Of a stretch of DNA of 64,000 nucleotides, positions 17,255 through 26,531 are shown piece after piece; the stretch's first letter is position 1, and every line of letters begins with the position of its first letter. The notes under the pieces were generated by a model. That model made no database searches. It was not told where the DNA came from and saw nothing but the letters and a program-made list of their open reading frames with translations. Origin of the DNA: Bradyrhizobium sp. CCGE-LA001. Its GTDB lineage: Bacteria; Pseudomonadota; Alphaproteobacteria; Rhizobiales; Xanthobacteraceae. Where the stretch lies: the NCBI RefSeq assembly GCF_000296215.2, contig NZ_CP013949.1, positions 4,891,501-4,955,500 on the forward strand, read 5' to 3'. The position numbers and the translations under genes were made by a program.

Positions 17255-17317
17255 ACTTCGAGCGTTATCACTCCACTTGACGATTCCGCCGCGAATGATC
17301 GAGGACCGGACCAGTCG

Positions 17318-18295
17318 ATGAAGCCGCCGGCAAAAGCGTTGGTTACTTTAGCCAAGTTCGCCGTCTCGATCGGCATCCTGGCCTTGCTCCTGCACAGTCA
17401 GGACCTGTCGTCCCTGAAAGCCGACCTTCTCGCCGTCAAACTGGACATGCTGGCGCTAGCGGTACTGCTGCTGTTTGCTCAGACCTTTGCGCTCTGTCAT
17501 CGCTGGATCCTGATCCTGCGTGCGATGGACGTGCCCTTGGACTGGCTGGCAGGCTGGCGCATCCTCATCATCGGCACGTTTTTCAATCAAGTGCTGCCGG
17601 CGGGGGGCGACGCGGTCCGGATCTGGATGTTGCGGCGGCATGGCGTGCAATGGTCGCAAACGATCGGCAGCGTCGTGGCCGACCGCTTCCTGGCGCTGCT
17701 AGCGCTCGGTGCGGTCATCTTGGCGGGAATGCCGTTCCTGCTGCCGCGCATCAGCGACAAGTCGCTCCTTTTCGCTATCATCATCGTTCTTGTATTTGCG
17801 TGTTTCGGCCTCGTTGCCCTGGTTACGCTGAATCGCTGGCCGCCTCGCATGATCGCCGCTCTGCCTGCCCGGATCGTGCAATTCGCGATGCTGGTCAGGG
17901 CTCCGCTGGCGGCCGAAGGGCGAGCACGATTGATCGCGGCCGCCATCATCATCCATCTGATCACGATCGCAGCTTGTTATGTCCTTGCGATCGGCCTCGA
18001 CGCTCCACTCTCCGCGCTTGACGCGTTCGTTCTTGTCCCGCTTGTCGTTCTGTCGTCCGCGGTTCCGATCTCGATCGGCGGTTGGGGGGTGCGGGAAGGC
18101 GCGATGGTTGCTGCACTTGGCCTCGCCGGGATCGCGTCCGACAAGGCACTCGCGATATCGGTCCTGCTCGGCGTCGGCGGCCTGATCGTGGGGCTGTTTG
18201 GCGGCCTGGTGTGGCTTGTTGCTCCGGAGCGCGCCAACTTCAGCGCAGACCAGGCCAGGGCCGTCGCCAAGCGGACGGACGCCGCACCGGTCTAG
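17318..18295 (+). CDS. flippase-like integral membrane protein (AglD/UPF0104 family), paralogue
   Basis: The 325-residue, multi-helix protein is clearly related to the product at 3683-4705, sharing LDWLAGWRIL and SIGGWGVREGA. Its conserved loop reads NQVLPAGGDAVRIW, two residues shorter than NQVLPSSVGGDAVRIW in the paralogue. The family has been linked to lipid-linked substrate handling in glycan and aminoacyl-lipid pathways. It starts at ATG 17318 and is followed after 2 nt by a large membrane protein gene. Confidence 0.8.
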   Translation: MKPPAKALVTLAKFAVSIGILALLLHSQDLSSLKADLLAVKLDMLALAVLLLFAQTFALCHRWILILRAMDVPLDWLAGWRILIIGTFFNQVLPAGGDAVRIWMLRRHGVQWSQTIGSVVADRFLALLALGAVILAGMPFLLPRISDKSLLFAIIIVLVFACFGLVALVTLNRWPPRMIAALPARIVQFAMLVRAPLAAEGRARLIAAAIIIHLITIAACYVLAIGLDAPLSALDAFVLVPLVVLSSAVPISIGGWGVREGAMVAALGLAGIASDKALAISVLLGVGGLIVGLFGGLVWLVAPERANFSADQARAVAKRTDAAPV

Positions 18296-18297
18296 TC

Positions 18298-20574
18298 ATG
18301 GCATATATGGATTTCTCCCGAACAAAGCTGCGCCGCACCGCCGAAGAACTGGTCTGGCGCGCTCTCATCCTAGCCCCGGCCGTTCTGTCCATTTGGTGCT
18401 TGAACCGAAGCGGCACGTACAGAGCGCTGATATTCGAGGGCGGATGGACGACGCGATTCTATGTTCTCGCCTGGATAATCCTGACGCCATATCTCGGCTG
18501 GATCGTGATGGCTACCGGGCGCCTTACATTCTCCCTCGTCAAGCACGATGCCGCGCGACGCATCGATGAGTTCTTCGTTGGTGCATCGACACTCATACTT
18601 GTCGGTCTGACGCTCGGCGCATTTTCCATCCTGTATCCGCAACTTGTTCTTGGGTCCCTGCTGGCAATCCTGTTGTGGGATACGCGCAGCTTCAGAATGC
18701 CGAAACGAACTAAGCCGAACTACGCACTGTTGTCGATATCGTTGGTCGGCTTCGCGGCTTTGGGAATGGTTTTTCTCGATCGCGCGGCAATGCCAGACGT
18801 CGTGTCGACCGACGTTCAACAGCTCTATGCGCCCTATCTGGCAGAAGTAGCACGTAACCACAGCATTTGGCTTGCCGCCGACAATCCAATCTTCTCTGAT
18901 TTTGAGATCGGCCACGGAAACGGACTTCATCTGTTGATGGCAACGTTTCTGCCTCCCCAGGTGACCCAGATCATTTCATTCTTGTATTTCGTCGCAATCG
19001 GCGGGGTAATCTTTGAGTTCGTTCGGATGCTCATACCGCTGGAGATATTCGGTCCCCAATGGGACCGCATGGCAATACCGATCGCGCTCGGTATCGCCCT
19101 TCTTGGGCTCACGTGGGCGCCGGGCCTACACATCATGGAGTTTGGGAAGTATCACCTGCAGACCGCGGCATTCTTCTTCTATTCGCTGCTCGCTGTCGCC
19201 CGCTCTCCCAAGGGCCGCGACAACTTGGGCGCCGGGATCTGTGGCTTGGCCCTGACAGTCTCCTATCCGCTCTATACGGCGTATTTGGTCCTGATTTCGG
19301 GCTTGGGAGCGTTCACAAAACTGCTGCAAGGAGATCGATCCGGGCTCATCACCAGCGTTGCGCTTGGAGGCGGGGCGGTCGTCGGGTGCATGCTGGCTTT
19401 CGCCATCAACTACTTCTATCTCGGTATCCCCGCGACCAATCCGTATTCGATCTTCCGGCATGTCGCTTCGACGGATCGCTTTTCACAATTCGGCAGCTTC
19501 GACATCCTCGATTACTTTGTGTTGTCCCAATCGCTGGGAGTAAGCGACTTCTCCATCAGAAATGGATGGATATCGTCAACGGGACAAGTCAAGGCGATCG
19601 TCAAGGCCGCTGCGCTTCTCACAGTGGCGTCTTTGGTTGTCGCCCTCGCGGACTCGAAGTTGTTCCCCGCCCGATCGCCGCTCTCCAGGTCCATGCCGAC
19701 AGGTTTGGTCGCTGGGGGGTTCATCCTTCTTGCTTACCTAGCTAGTGTCAGGTTCCTGGATTCAACTCTCCAGATCCCGAGTCTGCAAAGATTGTCCATC
19801 CATGTGAACGCGCTGATCCCCGTTACCATCATTGCCATGGCCTTCTGGGCACTGACGATCGCGTGGCGATTGGCACCGACCTGGTTCAGCGGCCGCGTCG
19901 CTCCGCACATTGCCGTCCTAAGCCTCTTGATGATGTCCGCTTCCGTCGTTCATGCGATTCCATGGAGGAGCTTCCAGGCGGATGGCACCTTGCTCTTTGT
20001 GGCTGGACGTCCGCTCGACCAAATGCCGCGCGTCACCGTGAACTGGAAGCGGTGCGACGACCTGCAGCAAGCGACCGATTCCGATCGGGTTCTTGCCCTC
20101 AACGGCTACCGGTCGATGGTACCCTGCTATTTCTCGTCGCTGCTCACGAGAGGCAAGATCATTCACACATATCAGAGCGATGTGGCGCGCAATTTCAAGA
20201 AGATCGCGCTGGGGGATGCTGACACGGCAGAAGCCGCGCTTCGATCGCTGGGGGTGAAGCTATTCTACGTTCAGAAGGGCAATTGTGACTTCTGGCTCAA
20301 CGGTTTCTCCGATCTGTTTCAACGGGATGAACTCGCGCAACGGTTTGCCATTCATCACGAGACCCCGGAGCACTGGATGTTGACATGGAAGCACGGCGAT
20401 CAATCGTTGAGCCCGGAGACCGCAAACGGGATCTCGGCGCTCAGGACGAGATCGAAGGATATCTATCGAGAGGCCTACGGCGTAGACCCATTTGAAGTGA
20501 TCAAACACCGTCTGCCACCGGATGGCAGGCGCGGAGATCTAACGGTTCTCGAACAGCTGTTCCGGTGCTACTGA
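18298..20574 (+). CDS. large polytopic membrane protein, possible GT-C glycosyltransferase or polymerase
   Basis: The 758-residue protein has ten or more hydrophobic segments across residues ~20-620, then a soluble C-terminal region (~620-758, with MVPCYFSSLLTRG and FYVQKGNCDFW) that is probably periplasmic. I do not recognise a named family. Size, topology and context fit a GT-C-type transferase or O-unit polymerase, which is inference only. Sampled lines are about 53-57% GC, lower than the neighbouring sugar genes, suggesting separate acquisition. It starts 2 nt after the flippase-like gene. Confidence 0.6.
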   Translation: MAYMDFSRTKLRRTAEELVWRALILAPAVLSIWCLNRSGTYRALIFEGGWTTRFYVLAWIILTPYLGWIVMATGRLTFSLVKHDAARRIDEFFVGASTLILVGLTLGAFSILYPQLVLGSLLAILLWDTRSFRMPKRTKPNYALLSISLVGFAALGMVFLDRAAMPDVVSTDVQQLYAPYLAEVARNHSIWLAADNPIFSDFEIGHGNGLHLLMATFLPPQVTQIISFLYFVAIGGVIFEFVRMLIPLEIFGPQWDRMAIPIALGIALLGLTWAPGLHIMEFGKYHLQTAAFFFYSLLAVARSPKGRDNLGAGICGLALTVSYPLYTAYLVLISGLGAFTKLLQGDRSGLITSVALGGGAVVGCMLAFAINYFYLGIPATNPYSIFRHVASTDRFSQFGSFDILDYFVLSQSLGVSDFSIRNGWISSTGQVKAIVKAAALLTVASLVVALADSKLFPARSPLSRSMPTGLVAGGFILLAYLASVRFLDSTLQIPSLQRLSIHVNALIPVTIIAMAFWALTIAWRLAPTWFSGRVAPHIAVLSLLMMSASVVHAIPWRSFQADGTLLFVAGRPLDQMPRVTVNWKRCDDLQQATDSDRVLALNGYRSMVPCYFSSLLTRGKIIHTYQSDVARNFKKIALGDADTAEAALRSLGVKLFYVQKGNCDFWLNGFSDLFQRDELAQRFAIHHETPEHWMLTWKHGDQSLSPETANGISALRTRSKDIYREAYGVDPFEVIKHRLPPDGRRGDLTVLEQLFRCY

Positions 20575-20753
20575 GGCTTCTGAGGGTAGCTCGTCCACGT
20601 CAGCGGAGACATCTTCGAAAGTCGCGATTCTCGCCCGGCAGCGCAACTTAAGATAAGAATTGTGGCAGGGCCAGTTGCGCTATATAGCCTTCAAACAACT
20701 CCGGGTATTGCCCGGGACGCCGATGTTCCGCTTTCCTGCAAAGAGTTAGAGCC

Positions 20754-21971
20754 GTGACCGACCATTGCCGCCTCTGCCATTCGACCGACCTGCGACCGGT
20801 CATCGACCTCGGACTGATGCCGATTGCGCATCGGCTTCGGCATAGCCGGAACGAGCAGGAGGAGCGGTATCCGTTCGAGGTGCTGGCATGCGGCGAGTGC
20901 GGCTTGCCGCAGATCGTCAAGCCGATCGATCCAGATATCCTGTATCGGCAATTCAACTACAATTTCAGCAGCTGGAAGCCAGAGCCGCACCAGGTCGACG
21001 AGCTCGACACCATCGCGAAGTTCTCGAAGCATCAGTCGGTGTTCGAGATCGGATGCAACGACGGCCTCTTCATGGACAAGCTGCGCGAGCGCGGCGCGAA
21101 GGTGCTGGTGGGCGTGGAGCCCAACCCCGTGTCGGGCAAGATCGCCCGCGAGCGCGGCATCAAGGTCTATTCCGACATGATCAGCCCGGCGCTGTGTCAC
21201 GACGCGGTCGCCGCGGCCGGCAAGTTCGACCTCGTCGTGTCGCGCCAGGTGCTGGAGCACATCGTCGATTTCGAGAACTTCTTCGACTGCGTGAAAATCG
21301 CGCTGCGCGACGACGGGCTGCTGTTCATCGACGTACCCGACTTCGCGCCCGGCTCGACGGCTGGAGACCTCTCCGTTCTCTGGGAGGAGCACGTCAGCTA
21401 TTTCACCGAACCGACCCTGCTTGCGCTGCTGGCGCGCCACGGCTTCGAAGCGGTATCCGTGAAGAAGTACAATTTCAGCGGCGGCAGCCTCGCCATCGCA
21501 GCCCGCCGTGCCACGCGCGACGTGACGCCGCCGCCCGCACCATCGGGCGTCGGCGAGAAATTCGGTCAGCGCGCCAGGGAGTATGGCGCGCGCCTCCGTC
21601 CGATCCTCGCCAAGGCTCGTGCCAATGGCGCCGAGATCGCCATCTATGGCGCCGGCTGCCGCGCCTGCACCTTCACCAATGCCCACGAGCTGGCGGAGCT
21701 GGTCGACCTCTCGGTCGACGACCAGAAGGAGCGCCAGGGACTGTTCCTGCCCGGTACCGGCATTCCGATCCGCGCGCCCGAGGACCTCGCAAGCAAGTCG
21801 GATCCGCTGATCTGTCTTCTGGCCGTGAACCAGGAGAACGAAGCCAAGGTCAGCAGCCGGCTGCGCGACAGCGTGAAGCGCCCGCTGCACATTGTCTCGA
21901 TCTTCGCACCCTCCGACATCTGGAGCGAGCTCGATCGCCTTGAGGCGGCCGCAGGGTCGCGGCATGGCTGA
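20754..21971 (+). CDS. SAM-dependent methyltransferase of the sugar C-methyltransferase type, paralogue
   Basis: The 405-residue protein has N-terminal zinc-ligand pairs (HCRLCHSTD, CGECGLPQ), a SAM motif (FEIGCNDGLFM), SRQVLEHIVDF and a C-terminal Rossmann-like segment (IAIYGAGCRACTF). It shares the architecture of the product at 2332-3603 but is divergent from it. The start is GTG 20754. A 179-nt gap precedes it, so it may have its own promoter. It overlaps the next methyltransferase gene by 8 nt. Confidence 0.84.
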   Translation: MTDHCRLCHSTDLRPVIDLGLMPIAHRLRHSRNEQEERYPFEVLACGECGLPQIVKPIDPDILYRQFNYNFSSWKPEPHQVDELDTIAKFSKHQSVFEIGCNDGLFMDKLRERGAKVLVGVEPNPVSGKIARERGIKVYSDMISPALCHDAVAAAGKFDLVVSRQVLEHIVDFENFFDCVKIALRDDGLLFIDVPDFAPGSTAGDLSVLWEEHVSYFTEPTLLALLARHGFEAVSVKKYNFSGGSLAIAARRATRDVTPPPAPSGVGEKFGQRAREYGARLRPILAKARANGAEIAIYGAGCRACTFTNAHELAELVDLSVDDQKERQGLFLPGTGIPIRAPEDLASKSDPLICLLAVNQENEAKVSSRLRDSVKRPLHIVSIFAPSDIWSELDRLEAAAGSRHG

Positions 21972-23169
21972 GGACAAGCTCTTCAATTATTACGAACGTC
22001 AGAACGTTCTGCCGACGTTCGGAAATTTCAAGTCGTCCGCCGAACTCGGAGCCTATGCCGGCCAGAGGCGCGAGCTGTTTTCGGACAAGCTGATGCTTCC
22101 GCAGTTGCTGTTCCGCGATGCCGAAGTGCTCGAATTCGGTCCTGATTCCGGCGAGAATGCCTTGGTGTTTGCCGGCTGGGGCGCGAACATGACGCTCGCC
22201 GAACCGAACCGGCACGCGCACGAAAAAATCCAGGCCTACTTCGCGCATTTTGGCTTGACCGCGCGTCTTCGCGAACTCGCGTTGTCCGATGTCGAAGGAT
22301 TCCGCGGCGATCGTCGCTTCGACATCATCGACGCCGAAGGATTCATCTACACGGTTCAGCCGAGCAAAAAATGGCTCGGCATCTTTCACCGGCTGCTCAA
22401 TCCGGACGGCTACGCCGTCGTCTCCTACTACGAACGTTATGGCGGCTTCTTCGAGCTGGCGCTCAAGGCGATCCATGCGGCCGGCAAGGCATTGACGGGC
22501 CGCCCTGCGCCGGAGACGGCGAAGATGCTGTTCGAGACGAAATGGAACAGCATTCCGCACACCCGCAGCTTCGATTCCTGGCTGATGGACGTGCTCGAAA
22601 ATCCTTTCGTCCGGCACCGGTACTTCCTCGACGCCGGCGCCTTGTGCGCGGCAGCGCATGAGCAGGGTTTCGACGTCCACTCGGCGTGGCCGGCGTATCG
22701 CGACAGTCTCGACGTCTACTGGCACAAGAAGGTCTTGTCCGACGACGAGAAGCTGCGGCGTGCAGTACGCCATCTCGGCCGCAGCCGTCTCAGCTTCCTC
22801 GGCGGACGCAAACTCTATCTGGTCGGCAACATCGAAGCGGTCGATGCGATTTCGGCGTCGATCGAAGCGCTGGTTCACGACGTCGACGGAATGATCGACG
22901 ACCCCTTCGGCGACTGCCTGCCGCGGGTGATCTCCAGCCTGGCGTTATTGCGAGAAACGATCCGGACGACGGACGTTCTGGCCGACGATGCTGCCGATAT
23001 CGACGCCATCATTGCAACGCTCGACAGTTTCCATCGTATTTTTGTTGCAATCGGGCGGCGGGATGCATCCGCAGTCACCGCCCTCACCCAGTCCGACCCA
23101 GCATTCATCAACACCTGGGGTCAGCCGGCGCATTTCCTCGTCATCCGGAAGCGCCTCGAGGGAGCCTAG
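21964..23169 (+). CDS. SAM-dependent methyltransferase-like protein
   Basis: The 401-residue protein has a SAM-binding-like motif EFGPDSGENALVFA near residue 57 and a long C-terminal helical region absent from small methyltransferases. The post-motif FDIIDAEGFIYT is typical of class I enzymes. The substrate is unknown; it is coupled by overlap to the C-methyltransferase upstream and lies 3 nt before an oxidoreductase gene, so the three probably act together on one glycan component. Confidence 0.7.
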   Translation: MAEDKLFNYYERQNVLPTFGNFKSSAELGAYAGQRRELFSDKLMLPQLLFRDAEVLEFGPDSGENALVFAGWGANMTLAEPNRHAHEKIQAYFAHFGLTARLRELALSDVEGFRGDRRFDIIDAEGFIYTVQPSKKWLGIFHRLLNPDGYAVVSYYERYGGFFELALKAIHAAGKALTGRPAPETAKMLFETKWNSIPHTRSFDSWLMDVLENPFVRHRYFLDAGALCAAAHEQGFDVHSAWPAYRDSLDVYWHKKVLSDDEKLRRAVRHLGRSRLSFLGGRKLYLVGNIEAVDAISASIEALVHDVDGMIDDPFGDCLPRVISSLALLRETIRTTDVLADDAADIDAIIATLDSFHRIFVAIGRRDASAVTALTQSDPAFINTWGQPAHFLVIRKRLEGA

Positions 23170-23172
23170 CCA

Positions 23173-24207
23173 GTGAGGCCAGGCATTGGCATTATCGGAA
23201 CCGGCATGGTCGGCCAGATGTGCCACCTCGCCAATTTCGCTGCCAATCCCGCCTGCAGCGTCGTCGCGATCGCCGATCTGCGGCCCGATCTGGCCGCCGC
23301 CGCGGCGCGGAAGTTCGGCGTTCCACGGGTTTACGGCACGCACCGGGAGCTGCTCGCGGATAGCGAGGTGTCCGCCGTCGTCGTGGTGACGAAGCGTCGC
23401 GCCACCGGCCCGATCGTGCTGGACGCATTGAACAGCGGCCGGCACGTGCTATCGGAGAAACCGATGGCTTATACGACGGTTCAGGCCGCTTCGCTGGTCG
23501 AAGCTGCGCAGCGGCAGGGCCTCATTTACAGCATCGGTTACATGAAGCGTCACGACGCCGGCGTGGCGCGCGCGCTAGCGGAGCTATCGCGCATTCGTGC
23601 CGACCAGTCGCTCGGTCGGATCGTCCGCGCGCGCGGCTGGTGCTTTGGAGGCGATACCGGCCGAGCACAGGACAATTTCGTCATGACCGGCGAAACCCGG
23701 CCGGACGGGCTCAGGCTGTGGCAGGATGGTCCTGACTGGATGCCGGGCACGTTGCGGCCCGGCTACGACAACTTTCTGAACGTGTTCAGCCATATCATTA
23801 ATTTGGCCCGCTACGTGCTCGGCCCCTCGCCGATCATCGCCGAAAGCTCCGTCGAGATATCGGGAGCCGCGCGCGTCATTCTCGACTTCGACGGCATCGC
23901 ATGCACGCTGGATCTCGTGAACGGGTCCGAGGGCACCTGGCGCGAGGGACTAACGATCGATTTCGAGCGGGGCACAGTGACCGTCGAATTGCCCGCGCCG
24001 TTTGCCGAGCAGGAGGCGGAGGTCATTGTCGATCACGACGGTCACTCCAGGCGGCTGATCCGTGAAACCAGCTGGGCTTTTCGGCGCCAAGCCGACGCCT
24101 TTGTCTCCGATGTCGTCGAACGCCGGATACCTCTGGCCTCCGGGGCGGATTCGGTGACAGACATCGCGCTTGCGGAGGCAGTCTGGAAGCGGAGGACTAG
24201 CGGCTAG
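23173..24207 (+). CDS. Gfo/Idh/MocA-family oxidoreductase
   Basis: The 344-residue protein starts at GTG 23173 with an NAD(P)-binding Rossmann motif (GIIGTGMVGQM). It has the family EKPMAYT segment (Lys in the active site, about residue 96) and YMKRHD. Members oxidise or reduce sugar hydroxyl and keto groups, often C3 of nucleotide sugars. Its 3' end overlaps the convergent GT-C-like gene by 11 nt. Confidence 0.85.
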   Translation: MRPGIGIIGTGMVGQMCHLANFAANPACSVVAIADLRPDLAAAAARKFGVPRVYGTHRELLADSEVSAVVVVTKRRATGPIVLDALNSGRHVLSEKPMAYTTVQAASLVEAAQRQGLIYSIGYMKRHDAGVARALAELSRIRADQSLGRIVRARGWCFGGDTGRAQDNFVMTGETRPDGLRLWQDGPDWMPGTLRPGYDNFLNVFSHIINLARYVLGPSPIIAESSVEISGAARVILDFDGIACTLDLVNGSEGTWREGLTIDFERGTVTVELPAPFAEQEAEVIVDHDGHSRRLIRETSWAFRRQADAFVSDVVERRIPLASGADSVTDIALAEAVWKRRTSG

Positions 24208-25891
24208 GCTCGGCGCCCTTTCCTGAAGCGTCGAGCGGAATGATACCGGCGATCGGTCCCACCTTGATCGTGACCTTTGCAAGTTGGTCGAGCAACTCAG
24301 CGACATCACAGCGCGCAAGAAACCGGCATGCATAGTACTTCCATACCAAGGTCTGGTTCGATGCCGCTCCAGGGCCGGGCTGCAACGAGATCGTCGCTTG
24401 CGGCCCTGACGGATCGAAGTGATGGAATGCGCTTCCCGGAGACGTCCGCGATCCCTCCATCTCCTGAAGGATGGTGGGCCGCTCGGCAACCAGGGTAAAA
24501 CCGAAAAAGGGCTGATTGCCCCAAGCGAGGCGCAACATTCCGGTGACCTCGGCCAAGCCGAACGGCACGAACCGTGCCGGGTAATTCTGAAAGCCGTCAT
24601 CGACGGCATAGACCATCGCCGGGGGCTGAGCCCGGCCGGCAAGGTCACGCGTCAGGGCTTCTTGCTTCAGCATTCTCGCCTGCAGGAAGGTGTAGTCGTT
24701 CCACAGCAGGCCAACCGACACGATCATGCCCAATCCGAAAACGACTGCGAAGGCCGTGCCGGAGCCGACCCAACGTTGAGCGTGCCGCTTCAATGCAAGC
24801 AGAGCCAGCGCCGACGGCACACCGAACATCAGCAGGTGACGGCTCTCGTAAAAATGCGAGGAAGAGGGCCGCAGGCCGGCGATCACATAGGGTGACGACA
24901 ATGCGAAGAACAAGGCCGCGGCGAGGATCAGCGGCAAGGCCCTCCCGCTTCTGGACGCGCTCGGTTCTGTACCGGGACGCAGCAGCAGCACGACAATGCC
25001 GACGAGGACCGTAGCCATGACGAAGAGCGCCGGGAGCTGGATCGCCGCTCGGACTGCATGGGCCAGCACGTCCCTGTAGCCGGCGACGACGAACGCCCCC
25101 CAACCCTTCGCCAATTCGGCGAGCGTCGGGAAATGGGCGTTGTAGTGCTGCGCGTACACGCCGATCCGTTTGAACCAGATGTTGAGCGTGCCCCAGTAGA
25201 CCAGAGGAAGCACAACCAGTTCGGGATAGCTCAAAGCGGAGCGCCAGGCCGCGAGCCACGTGCGGCGAACGAACCCATGCGCAATGTCTGCGCCCCGCCA
25301 CACCGCGATGAAGAGACCGAGCATCACGAAAGCATAGAGCATGATCGTCGAGTTGAGCGCGAAGCTCAGCAAGAACACCAGCGCACAAGCCACCCGAAGG
25401 AGCGCGCGACGCAGGCCGCGGGCGCCGAAGGCGAGCGTCAGCAGCCATGCACCGACGAACGAAAGCCCAAAGCTGAAGACATAGACTGCGTTGGCCTTGC
25501 CCGCCCAAAGTTGATAGCCGGGATAGGTCCAGACGATCAAGGCAAAGCCAGCCGCTTCAGCACGATCGAGCAAGCCGAGCCGCGTCGCCGTCAGCATCAG
25601 ACACGTCGCGCCTAAGAGAATTCCGGCAAAGGCCATCGACACCATCACGGCAACCGGCGCGCCCGTCCAGTTCGCGAACGTGTCGTAGCTGTAGAAGATC
25701 GGATGGCCGGCGCCGTTCAGCAGGAAATTAATGTCGATGAAATATTCCGGACGTGGCTTAAGCACCAGCCAGTCGTCCATGAAGAGGCCGTGGTTCAGCA
25801 GCATCGGTGCATGCGCGACCAACAACGCCATGAGCAGAACGGCTATCGCGCGCGACAAGGGGGGCATGCTCGGACGGGTGAGGAAGGGCAT
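24197..25891 (-). CDS. polytopic membrane protein with GT-C-like DD motif
   Basis: The 564-residue protein has about ten transmembrane segments up to residue ~415. After the first helix comes LFMDDWLV (Asp39-Asp40), positioned like the acidic metal-binding motif in the first periplasmic loop of GT-C glycosyltransferases. A soluble C-terminal domain of about 140 residues follows. Lipid-linked sugar transfer in the periplasm is the likely role. The start is uncertain among ATG 25891, ATG 25867 and TTG 25900, none with a clear ribosome binding site. It is divergent from the gene at 26025. Confidence 0.65.
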   Translation of the reverse strand: MPFLTRPSMPPLSRAIAVLLMALLVAHAPMLLNHGLFMDDWLVLKPRPEYFIDINFLLNGAGHPIFYSYDTFANWTGAPVAVMVSMAFAGILLGATCLMLTATRLGLLDRAEAAGFALIVWTYPGYQLWAGKANAVYVFSFGLSFVGAWLLTLAFGARGLRRALLRVACALVFLLSFALNSTIMLYAFVMLGLFIAVWRGADIAHGFVRRTWLAAWRSALSYPELVVLPLVYWGTLNIWFKRIGVYAQHYNAHFPTLAELAKGWGAFVVAGYRDVLAHAVRAAIQLPALFVMATVLVGIVVLLLRPGTEPSASRSGRALPLILAAALFFALSSPYVIAGLRPSSSHFYESRHLLMFGVPSALALLALKRHAQRWVGSGTAFAVVFGLGMIVSVGLLWNDYTFLQARMLKQEALTRDLAGRAQPPAMVYAVDDGFQNYPARFVPFGLAEVTGMLRLAWGNQPFFGFTLVAERPTILQEMEGSRTSPGSAFHHFDPSGPQATISLQPGPGAASNQTLVWKYYACRFLARCDVAELLDQLAKVTIKVGPIAGIIPLDASGKGAEPSR

Positions 25892-26024
25892 CGCCGGCAA
25901 GGACTCGCACGGCCGCGTGACTGCTGCAAGAGCGGGATGGCAGGCTTCCCTTGACCGGAAATATCCGACCTCCTATAGACCTTCACTAGCTGAGCCCGAG
26001 AGGCGTCAGGGACGATTTTCCGCA

Positions 26025-26531
26025 ATGAACATGCTACCCGGCCCGGCGCAGGCCGCTGCAATCGGCCTCAGCATCGCTTTCCCGCTTTTATTGCTGGGCT
26101 ATGCGCGCCTCGCGGCCACCGGCGGATCCGGCCGCCGTTTTCGGCTCGGCTGCGTCAGCCTCGTCGTTCTCTTTGCGGTTGCCTGCATCGCACTTCCCGG
26201 TGAACGCCATATCGACGACGTGATCGGCGGTCTCTTGCTGTTAGCGACAGCGATGATGTTTTGCTACATCCTCTTCAGCCTGCTGGCTTGGGGCTTTACG
26301 CTGACGTTGCTCACGGCGCTGGTCAAGACCGGACGTCCCCTCACCTTGGAGCAATGGGCTGCAGCCTACATGCAGGGCAGCGATCTCGGCACGTTCGCGC
26401 ACAATCGTCTGAAGCTCCTGTTCGGTTCGGGGTTGGTGGTGACGGAAGATGCCAGGCTGGCGCCGACCCCCAAGGGGGTGGCGGTCGCGCATCTGGTCAA
26501 GCTGGTTCGTCTATCGACGGGCCTTGGGTGA
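26025..26531 (+). CDS. small membrane protein with cytoplasmic winged-helix-like tail (first of pair)
   Basis: The 168-residue protein has three hydrophobic segments (about 8-28, 40-58, 66-95). A ~70-residue tail follows in which RLKLLFGSGLVV and LAPTPKGVAVA resemble the recognition-helix and wing layout of a winged-helix fold. I do not recognise a named family. The next gene encodes the same architecture, and a DPM1-like glycosyltransferase follows. ATG 26025 starts the first in-frame hydrophobic region. Confidence 0.6.
   Translation: MNMLPGPAQAAAIGLSIAFPLLLLGYARLAATGGSGRRFRLGCVSLVVLFAVACIALPGERHIDDVIGGLLLLATAMMFCYILFSLLAWGFTLTLLTALVKTGRPLTLEQWAAAYMQGSDLGTFAHNRLKLLFGSGLVVTEDARLAPTPKGVAVAHLVKLVRLSTGLG

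Noticed and set aside
20661..20680. Possible sigma-54 promoter (TGGCAG...TTGC) before the methyltransferase at 20754
   Set aside because: The GG and GC elements are 11 nt apart instead of 10, and the surrounding consensus is weak.
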